Below, one piece after another: positions 1 through 5,253 of a stretch of 40,733 bases of DNA (the stretch's first letter is position 1; each line of letters starts with the position of its first letter). The position numbers were made by a program, and so were the translations under genes. The notes below the pieces were generated by a model. The model worked only from the letters and a program-made list of their open reading frames with translations. It was not told where the DNA came from and made no database searches. The stretch is from Myxococcales bacterium (lineage in GTDB: Bacteria; Myxococcota_A; Polyangia; Polyangiales; Polyangiaceae): the NCBI GenBank assembly GCA_025359105.1, contig JANYHK010000125.1, positions 1-40,733 of the forward strand, given 5' to 3'.

Positions 1-2
1 GC

Positions 3-347
3 CGGAGCCATTTGGCCGACCCGTTCACACGCGCGTCGATCTCGATCGTTCTGAATCTCGCCGAGGGCGCGGGTAAGCACTCCAAGCCGGACAAGCGCCG
101 GTACTACCTGACGGCGAGGGGCTCTGCGACGGAGTCCGCCGATGGAAATAGCGTGCAGTGTGCACAGCATTTTCCGGCGACCACACCATCGACCTGGATC
201 GGGCACGGGCACGGGCACGCGCACGCGTACGGGGAAGATTCGCTTCGCGAATATGGGGGACAGGCCCTAGTGCTTCGTGTCCGCGCTCGGGCTGTTGCAG
301 CGCGCGGCGATCTGCTTGCGGCCCAGCACCAGCACGCACCCACGTAG
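3..347 (+). pseudogene. Relic of four-helix-bundle (23S rRNA intervening-sequence) protein, 5' end cut by window edge
   Basis: The first 45 or so codons read RASISIVLNLAEGAGKHS followed by KPDKRRYYLTARGSATESA, which matches the central helices of the four-helix-bundle family once named after proteins encoded in 23S rRNA intervening sequences; its function is unknown. Homology stops abruptly near position 137. The frame stays open to 347 but reads low-complexity His-Gly and unrelated residues, and it runs antisense into the 3' end of the retropepsin gene. In a different frame, positions 195-235 read as an Arg-Ala repeat, a tail I recall as common on Polyangia members of this family. An internal deletion with a frameshift would explain both pieces. 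A genuine truncated protein cannot be excluded, because the start lies outside the window. Confidence 0.5.
200..231. repeat. Short hexanucleotide repeat (GGGCAC-type)
   Basis: Three copies of the unit GGGCAC followed by degenerate GCGCAC and GCGTAC copies. In one frame it encodes alternating Arg-Ala, in another Gly-His. It lies just past the point where the four-helix-bundle homology ends. Confidence 0.75.
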
Positions 348-1292
348 GACATCCATCGAGAGCACGCCGTCGCGCGGGCAGTACGGGTCGCTCTCGCCGC
401 CGATGAGATCGACGTCGAGCGTCCGTTCCACCTCGCCGACCACGACGGTCGCCTTCGGGATGGTCCGGGACGTGAGCTTCCCGGATGCGCCGTACATCTG
501 CTCCTTGTTCGGAATGCTCTTCGGCGCGAGCGTCTTGCCGGGGATGGAGCCGGCGAGGATATCCGAGCGCTGCGCGCCCGTGTCCACCAGCAGCCAGGCT
601 GGGCTGCCGCCGACGTTGGCCGGCGCGACGTACGCGAGGCCCTTGATCGGGCTCTGCGTGTCCTCGCAGACGCGCGCGCCGATATCGAGCAGGAGCGTGC
701 CGTTCGTCTTCACCGCGTCGTCGAAGTAGGCCGCGCGCAGCTCGTGGGCGACGAGATCGAGGACGACGGCGTCCCCTTCCTCGTTCAGCTTCTGTGGCGA
801 GACGAACGCGCCGATGCCGAGCTTCTCGATGATGCTCGGCACCTCGGTGACGAGCATCGGGAGGTCGTCGAGCTCGCCCCAGTCGTCGAGCGCGAGCTTG
901 GGGTGGTCGACGCGGAACGTGGCGATGGATCGCCCGGCGTGATCGGTGCCGACGTCGCCGAGCTTGTACATCGGAAGGCCGACCTTCTTGGCGAACCAGC
1001 CGGCGATGACGTGGGAGTTCGCGCCGGTGTCGATGAGCATCCAGGTGGGGTGGCCGAGGACGGTGCCGTGGACGACGGGGAGCGGGAAGCTGCGGCCGTT
1101 GAGCTCGTAGTGGAGCTTGGCCCGCCGCGTCAGGAGCTTGCGCGGGGCGGGGATTCCCTCGCCGGGCGACGCGGCGAGCTGTGTGTGCGGGACCGCGGAC
1201 GTGCCCGGCGCCGCGCCGCACGCCGACAGCGTCAGCGACAAAAAAACGAGCCCGGCGCGCACACCCCGAAGGGTAGCACCGCGCCGGGCCAC
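267..1292 (-). CDS. Lipoprotein with two retropepsin-like aspartic protease domains
   Basis: 341 aa. The N-terminus (residues 8-25) is a signal peptide ending in a lipobox, LSAC, with the lipidated Cys at 25, so the protein is probably membrane-anchored outside the cytoplasm. Two copies of the retropepsin active-site pattern follow: WMLIDTGANSHVIAG (DTG at 88-90) and AWLLVDTGAQRSDILAG (DTG at 237-239). This is a tandem in which both halves could supply a catalytic Asp, as in a covalently joined dimer. The target is unknown. The start is GTG at 1292 with AGGA 8 nt upstream; GTG at 1262 would also leave a good signal peptide. It begins 23 nt after the aldolase stop on the same strand, so the two are probably co-transcribed. 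Without biochemical data it could be an inactive or non-proteolytic member. Confidence 0.8.
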   Translation of the reverse strand: MARRGATLRGVRAGLVFLSLTLSACGAAPGTSAVPHTQLAASPGEGIPAPRKLLTRRAKLHYELNGRSFPLPVVHGTVLGHPTWMLIDTGANSHVIAGWFAKKVGLPMYKLGDVGTDHAGRSIATFRVDHPKLALDDWGELDDLPMLVTEVPSIIEKLGIGAFVSPQKLNEEGDAVVLDLVAHELRAAYFDDAVKTNGTLLLDIGARVCEDTQSPIKGLAYVAPANVGGSPAWLLVDTGAQRSDILAGSIPGKTLAPKSIPNKEQMYGASGKLTSRTIPKATVVVGEVERTLDVDLIGGESDPYCPRDGVLSMDVLRGCVLVLGRKQIAARCNSPSADTKH

Positions 1293-1315
1293 GGGTACGT
1301 TCCTGGGCGAGGAGC

Positions 1316-2239
1316 TCAGGTGTTCTTGAAGATCGCCTGCACGTCTGCGAGGAGCTTGAGCGCCTCGGCGCGCGGCCGCTGGAACGCGTTGCGGCCCATG
1401 ATCGAGCCGAACGCTCCGCCCGCGGCGAGCCCCTTGACCTCCTCGAGCACGGCCGGCGTGTCCTTCGCCTCGCCGCCGGAGAAGATGACGATGCGCTTGC
1501 CGTTGAATGCACTCTGCACGCAATGGCGCACGCGCTCGGCGAGGGTCTTGATCGGGATGTTGTACTTCTCGAAGACCTTCTTCGCCTCGGCCTGCTCGAC
1601 GAACTCCTTCGGCGGCTTGATCTTGATGACGTGCGCGCCGAGCTGCGCGCTGATCTGCGCGGCGTACGCGGCGACGTCGACCGCCGTCTCGCCGTCCTTG
1701 GAGATGCCGGCGCCGCGCGGGTAGGCCCACAGCACGGTGGGGAGGCCGACCGATTTCCCCTCGGCGATGAGCTCGCGGAGGTCCTCGTACATGCGGTTGC
1801 GCTGACCCGACCCCGGGTAGATCGTATAGCCGATGGCGCTGCAGCCGAGGCGGACAGCGTCCTTGACGCTGCCGGTCACCGCGCTGCAGGGCTGGTCGAT
1901 CTTGGCGAGCGTGTCGGAGTTGTTGAGCTTGAGGATGAGCGGCAGCTGCGGCGCGAACTTGTCGGCGACCGCCTCGAGGAAGCCGAGCGGCGCCGCGTAG
2001 GCGTTGCACCCGGAGTCGAGCGCCAGCTGGGCGTGGTATTCGGGATCGTAGCCCTCGGGGTTCGGCGCGAACGAGCGGGCGGGGCCATGCTCGAAGCCCT
2101 GGTCCACGGGGAGGATGACGAACTTGCCCGTGCCCGCGAGCGTCCCGTGGTTCATGAGGCGGGCGAGGTTCGCCTTGGTCCCCGGGTTGTCGGACCCGTA
2201 CCAAGAGAGGATCTGCTTCGTGCGATCGGTCAGCGGCAT
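1316..2239 (-). CDS. fbaB: Class I fructose-bisphosphate aldolase (FbaB/DhnA family)
   Basis: 307 aa. It cleaves fructose-1,6-bisphosphate reversibly to dihydroxyacetone phosphate and glyceraldehyde-3-phosphate in the cytoplasm by a Schiff-base mechanism. Family markers are DQGFEHGP (46-53), LKLNNSDTLAK (103-113), HVIKIKPP (203-210, holding the probable Schiff-base lysine), FSGGEAKD (253-260, phosphate binding) and GSIMGRNAFQRP (278-289). The length is normal for the DhnA family. The start is ATG at 2239 with a good Shine-Dalgarno AAGGAG at 2247-2252. It diverges from fructose-1,6-bisphosphatase across a shared control region with two palindromes, so the enzymes on either side of one metabolite are probably co-regulated. 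Downstream, after 23 nt, lies the retropepsin-like lipoprotein. Confidence 0.95.
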   Translation of the reverse strand: MPLTDRTKQILSWYGSDNPGTKANLARLMNHGTLAGTGKFVILPVDQGFEHGPARSFAPNPEGYDPEYHAQLALDSGCNAYAAPLGFLEAVADKFAPQLPLILKLNNSDTLAKIDQPCSAVTGSVKDAVRLGCSAIGYTIYPGSGQRNRMYEDLRELIAEGKSVGLPTVLWAYPRGAGISKDGETAVDVAAYAAQISAQLGAHVIKIKPPKEFVEQAEAKKVFEKYNIPIKTLAERVRHCVQSAFNGKRIVIFSGGEAKDTPAVLEEVKGLAAGGAFGSIMGRNAFQRPRAEALKLLADVQAIFKNT

Positions 2240-2350
2240 CGCGATGCTCCTTCGTGCTCGGCGTGGTCTGCGAGGGAGGCCGAGGCTAGCGGCTTTGGTG
2301 GACGAGGCAAGCGTGCCGGCCTCCCCGATGGCCGCGCCCCCGACCCGGCC

Positions 2351-2380
2351 GGTGTACCCACTGAACGAACGTTCGTTGAA
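2351..2380 (-). promoter_or_regulatory. Candidate aldolase promoter with operator in spacer
   Basis: On the minus strand, TTCAAC (plus-strand 2375-2380) and TACACC (2351-2356) are 18 bp apart. Their spacer contains most of the palindrome at 2364-2377. The hexamers are only approximate matches to sigma-70 consensus, so this is inference from position. Confidence 0.4.
2364..2377. promoter_or_regulatory. Operator-like palindrome 1 (AACGAACGTTCGTT)
   Basis: A perfect 14-bp palindrome centred at 2370.5. This size and form is typical of TetR-family operators. It sits inside the spacer of the candidate aldolase promoter. A one-mismatch copy lies 22 bp away, about two helical turns. No regulator gene lies next to it. 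Confidence 0.65.
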
Positions 2381-2382
2381 CA

Positions 2383-2412
2383 TTAACCGAACGTTCGTTC
2401 CTGGCGTAACGT
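2383..2412 (+). promoter_or_regulatory. Candidate FBPase promoter with operator in spacer
   Basis: TTAACC (2383-2388), an 18-bp spacer and TAACGT (2407-2412). The spacer holds palindrome 2. Predicted transcription start is near 2419, about 55 nt before the fbp ATG at 2474. Inferred from sequence only. Confidence 0.45.
2386..2399. promoter_or_regulatory. Operator-like palindrome 2 (ACCGAACGTTCGTT)
   Basis: One mismatch from palindrome 1, with the core CGAACGTTCG fully symmetric, centred at 2392.5. It lies between the candidate -35 and -10 of the FBPase promoter, where a bound repressor would block polymerase. Confidence 0.6.
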
Positions 2413-2427
2413 AGAAATGCGTTACGC
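2404..2427. promoter_or_regulatory. Inverted repeat GCGTAAC-N10-GTTACGC over FBPase -10/transcription start
   Basis: Arms at 2404-2410 and 2421-2427 are exact inverse complements with a 10-nt centre. They overlap the candidate -10 and the predicted start site. It could be a second operator or a hairpin in the leader. Confidence 0.4.
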
Positions 2428-2473
2428 ATTGCTTCTTGTCCGGTGCCGCCTGGCGCGGCACAACGGCGGAGCC

Positions 2474-3505
2474 ATGGCCGAGAGCATCCCCTCCCTCCGC
2501 TCCCAACCCCCCGCCGTCGTCGGCACCACCCTCCGCGAGCACGTCCTCCACGGCATGCACGCCGCGCCCGGTGCGACCGGCGAGTTCACGTCGCTGCTCA
2601 ACCACATCTCGCTCGCGGTGCGCATCATCAACTCGCGCGTCCGCTCGGCCGGCCTCGCGGGGATGCTCGGCTACACCGGCGAGGTCAACGTGCAGGGCGA
2701 AGAGGTCCAGAAGCTCGACGCCTTCGCCAACGACGTCCTCATCAACGTCCTCGAGCGGAGCGGCCACTGCGGCATCCTCGCCAGCGAGGAGCTCGAGGAC
2801 GCCCGCATCGCCGAGTCGCGCGGCAAGTACGTCGTCCTTTTCGATCCCCTCGACGGCTCGAGCAACATCGACACGAACGTCGGCATCGGCACCATCTTCG
2901 CGATGCTGCGCCGCTCCTCGCCGAAGGACAATGTGGCGGTCGACGACGCGCTGCGCCCCGGCCACGAGATCGTCTGCGCCGGCTACACCCTCTACGGCCC
3001 GAGCACGTTGTTCGTCCTGTCCACCGGCCACGGCGTGCACGCCTTCACGCTCGACCCGAACGTCGGCGAGTTCTTCCTGTCGACGCCGAACATCCGCTGC
3101 CCTTTGCGCGGCAACGGCTACTCGGTCAACGAGGGGAACTACTCGCGCTGGCCGGCGCCGATCCAGAAGTGGAACCAGTGGATCAAGGAAGAGGACAAGC
3201 AGACCAATCGCCCGTACGGACACCGCTACGTCGGCTCGCTCGTCGCCGACGCGCACCGCACCCTCCTCAAGGGCGGTGTCTTCGCGTACCCGGCCGACAC
3301 GAAGAGCACGAACGGAAAGCTCCGACTGCTCTATGAGGCCAACCCGATGGCGTTCCTCTTCGAGCAGGCAGGCGGCGCCGCAACCGACGGAGCTCAGCGC
3401 ATCCTCGACATCAAGCCGACGAGCCTCCACCAGCGCACGCCGCTCGTCCTCGGGTCGAGCGAGGACGTGATGACCTACCGCCAGTTCATGATGGGGGAAA
3501 GGTGA
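2474..3505 (+). CDS. fbp: Class I fructose-1,6-bisphosphatase
   Basis: 343 aa, the standard length. It hydrolyses fructose-1,6-bisphosphate to fructose-6-phosphate, the committed step of gluconeogenesis. Motifs: NVQGEEVQKLD (72-82), GILASEELED (100-109), the metal and phosphate site DPLDGSSN (124-131), GYTLYGPSTLF (170-180), RYVGSLVADAHRTL (251-264) and the active-site region KLRLLYEANPMAFL (282-295). I chose ATG at 2474, preceded by GGCGGAG, because the family starts near there. An in-frame ATG at 2417 would add 19 untypical residues and lies at the predicted transcription start. The stop overlaps the next start (GTGA), so translation of the downstream lipoprotein is probably coupled. It diverges from the aldolase gene. 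Confidence 0.96.
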   Translation: MAESIPSLRSQPPAVVGTTLREHVLHGMHAAPGATGEFTSLLNHISLAVRIINSRVRSAGLAGMLGYTGEVNVQGEEVQKLDAFANDVLINVLERSGHCGILASEELEDARIAESRGKYVVLFDPLDGSSNIDTNVGIGTIFAMLRRSSPKDNVAVDDALRPGHEIVCAGYTLYGPSTLFVLSTGHGVHAFTLDPNVGEFFLSTPNIRCPLRGNGYSVNEGNYSRWPAPIQKWNQWIKEEDKQTNRPYGHRYVGSLVADAHRTLLKGGVFAYPADTKSTNGKLRLLYEANPMAFLFEQAGGAATDGAQRILDIKPTSLHQRTPLVLGSSEDVMTYRQFMMGER

Positions 3506-4302
3506 GCGAGGCGCGCCCCTACTTCGCGGTCTCCGTGCTCGTGCTCGTCGCGGCCTCCGCGCTTGCGTGCTCGGGCTGCCGCGACAAGACCGTTGCGGCC
3601 ACCGACGCGGGCACGGCGACGTCCCCGTCCGCCTCGCCCCGAGCGAGCGGCTCGGCCCTCGCCGTCACGAAGCCCACCGAGCCTCCGTTTCCCGCCGATC
3701 CCGGGACGGGCTGGGATGGCACGATTAGTCTCGCGGTGTCTAGCGTCGACCATCCGCTCGAGATCCCGATGCAGCTCGTCATCCGCGCCAACCGCGTCCG
3801 CTACGACGCGCCGACGCACTACAAGGGGATGGAGGCGAGCACCATCGTCGACGTCGCGCTGCGCCGGCTCGTCGTCTTTGCGCTGGACGACAACGAGTAC
3901 ACGCGCGCGGACCTGCCCGCAGCGGACGCCGACGCGGCGAGCTTTCCGCTCGCGCGGACCGGGAAGAAGCTGACGCTCGAGGGCCTCGAGTGCGACGTGT
4001 ACGAGCAAAAGCGCGGCAAGGCGAGCAGCATGGCGTGCATCCACGAGGGCATCGCCTTCGTCGACCCGAGCATGGTCGTGACTGGGCTCACGCCGCCAGC
4101 GTGGCTGCGAGGGCTCGGAGTGAGCAAGCGCTTCGTCCTTCGCGCCGTCGAGGTGGACGACAAAGGGCGCGAGGCCTTCCGTCTCGAGACGAAGTCCGTG
4201 TCGGCCGTCCGCAATCCCCAGTCCGTCAACCTGCCCCGCAACTACGTCGAGGCGAAGGGCAAGATGGCCGGCTCGCCGTTCCGCCCCGGCCTACCGGATT
4301 AG
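3502..4302 (+). CDS. Lipoprotein of unknown function (DUF4412-like) coupled to fbp
   Basis: 266 aa. The signal peptide ends in LACSGC with candidate lipidated cysteines at 23 and 26, then comes an Ala/Ser/Pro-rich linker (30-60). The body (65-255) resembles DUF4412-type envelope proteins: short beta-rich segments, a central KLTLEGLECDVYE stretch, and a second one holding MACIHEGIAF. No catalytic motif is visible. The GTG start at 3502 overlaps the FBPase stop by 4 nt, and the FBPase 3' end supplies a GGGGG Shine-Dalgarno at 3493-3497. It ends 3 nt before the convergent queE stop. Why an envelope lipoprotein is coupled to a central-carbon enzyme is not evident; shared regulation is the simplest reading. 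The family assignment is tentative. Confidence 0.75.
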   Translation: MSEARPYFAVSVLVLVAASALACSGCRDKTVAATDAGTATSPSASPRASGSALAVTKPTEPPFPADPGTGWDGTISLAVSSVDHPLEIPMQLVIRANRVRYDAPTHYKGMEASTIVDVALRRLVVFALDDNEYTRADLPAADADAASFPLARTGKKLTLEGLECDVYEQKRGKASSMACIHEGIAFVDPSMVVTGLTPPAWLRGLGVSKRFVLRAVEVDDKGREAFRLETKSVSAVRNPQSVNLPRNYVEAKGKMAGSPFRPGLPD

Positions 4303-4305
4303 CGG

Positions 4306-4962
4306 TTAGACGCCGACGGTGTCGGGGGGCCAGATGTATTTGTGCATCTGGAGCTGGACGCGCACCGGGAGCTTGTCGGCCAGGACCCAGGCGACGACGT
4401 CCTTGGCGGCGAGGCGCCCGAAGACAGTGCTGACGAGCAGGTTCGGTGTCCTCTGTGGAAGCTGGCGCGTGCGCACAGTCTCGCGCATCCACTCGTAGTC
4501 CTCGCGGGTCGCGAGGACGAACTTGAGCTCGTCCGCGGGCGTGATGTGCTCGAGGTTGCTCCAGCGGTTCTTCGACGATTCTCCGGAGCCCGGCGCCTTC
4601 AGATCCATGATCTTGTGCACGCGCGCGTCGACGGGTGACACGTCGGCTTCGCCGCTCGTCTCGAGGAGCACCGTGCGACCCGCGTCGCAGAGCTCGCGCA
4701 GCAGAACAGCCACGCCCGGCTGCAGCAGCGGCTCGCCGCCGGTGAGCTCGACGAGCTCGGTGCCGGTCGCCAGCGCCCTGGCGAGGACATCGGCGCGTGG
4801 CATGCGCGTACCGCCGTAGAACGCCTGCGGCGTGTCGCACCAGGTGCAGCGGAGGTTGCAGCCCGTCGTCCGCACGAACGTGCACGGCAGCCCGGCGAAC
4901 GTGGATTCTCCCTGGATGCTCGAGTAAATCTCGTGGATGACGAGGGTGTCTTCCTTGGCCAC
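4306..4962 (-). CDS. queE: 7-carboxy-7-deazaguanine synthase (radical SAM)
   Basis: 218 aa. QueE converts 6-carboxytetrahydropterin to 7-carboxy-7-deazaguanine, an early step to preQ0 and queuosine, using a [4Fe-4S] cluster and S-adenosylmethionine. The N-terminus has the QueE signature EIYSSIQGESTFAGLPCTFVR (10-31), the cluster motif CNLRCTWC (Cys 35, 39, 42) and TGGEP (74-78). The C-terminus has VRVQLQMHKYIWPP, as in family members. The start is GTG at 4962; no ATG precedes the conserved region. It lies 20 nt downstream of a small membrane-protein gene on the same strand and ends 3 nt from the convergent lipoprotein gene. No other queuosine genes are in the window. Confidence 0.93.
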   Translation of the reverse strand: MAKEDTLVIHEIYSSIQGESTFAGLPCTFVRTTGCNLRCTWCDTPQAFYGGTRMPRADVLARALATGTELVELTGGEPLLQPGVAVLLRELCDAGRTVLLETSGEADVSPVDARVHKIMDLKAPGSGESSKNRWSNLEHITPADELKFVLATREDYEWMRETVRTRQLPQRTPNLLVSTVFGRLAAKDVVAWVLADKLPVRVQLQMHKYIWPPDTVGV

Positions 4963-4982
4963 GGCGCTTCTCTCGTAGCAGC

Positions 4983-5228
4983 TCAAGGGCCCGTGATCAC
5001 GCTGGGGGCGGGGATTTCGGTGGGGGCGGGGCCCGGGACGAGCATCGGCGGATGCGACCGTCCGGTGTAGTAATGCATGACCGCCCACGCCGCCGCGGCG
5101 ACCGACGCCACCGCGAGCACGACGAGACTCAGAGGGGGCAGAGGCAGCCGAGTGGGCCGCGGCGGGGTGGGAGCCGGCTTCGTCGTTGGCGGCGGGCGCT
5201 TCATGCGGAAAGGTGGGCGACGTGACAT
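4983..5228 (-). CDS. Small single-pass membrane protein, unknown function
   Basis: 81 aa. The basic, proline-rich N-terminus (1-33) is followed by one hydrophobic helix (about 34-51), then a short Pro-rich tail that would lie outside the cytoplasm if the positive-inside rule holds. No family recognised. ATG at 5228. It is probably co-transcribed with queE, 20 nt downstream. The start lies only 25 bp from the divergent DUF3160 start. Proline-rich high-GC ORFs can be spurious; the TM helix and clean fit between neighbours argue that it is real. Confidence 0.55.
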   Translation of the reverse strand: MSRRPPFRMKRPPPTTKPAPTPPRPTRLPLPPLSLVVLAVASVAAAAWAVMHYYTGRSHPPMLVPGPAPTEIPAPSVITGP

Positions 5229-5235
5229 ACCCCGA

Positions 5236-5251
5236 GGTAGCTTCAGCTACC
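5236..5251. promoter_or_regulatory. Inverted repeat GGTAGC-TTCA-GCTACC between divergent starts
   Basis: Perfect 6-bp arms with a 4-nt centre occupy most of the 25 bp between the divergent starts at 5228 (minus) and 5254 (plus). The left arm contains the TAGCTT -10 candidate. It may be an operator acting on both genes. Confidence 0.5.
5238..5243 (+). promoter_or_regulatory. -10 element TAGCTT at near-leaderless spacing
   Basis: Ends 10 nt before the GTG start at 5254. No good -35 and no clear Shine-Dalgarno. One of fifteen such sites in the window. Confidence 0.5.
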
Positions 5252-5253
5252 AC

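Noticed and set aside
2417-2473. Upstream ATG giving a longer FBPase
   Set aside because: The extra 19 residues match no FBPase start and the ATG falls at the predicted transcription start and in an inverted repeat.
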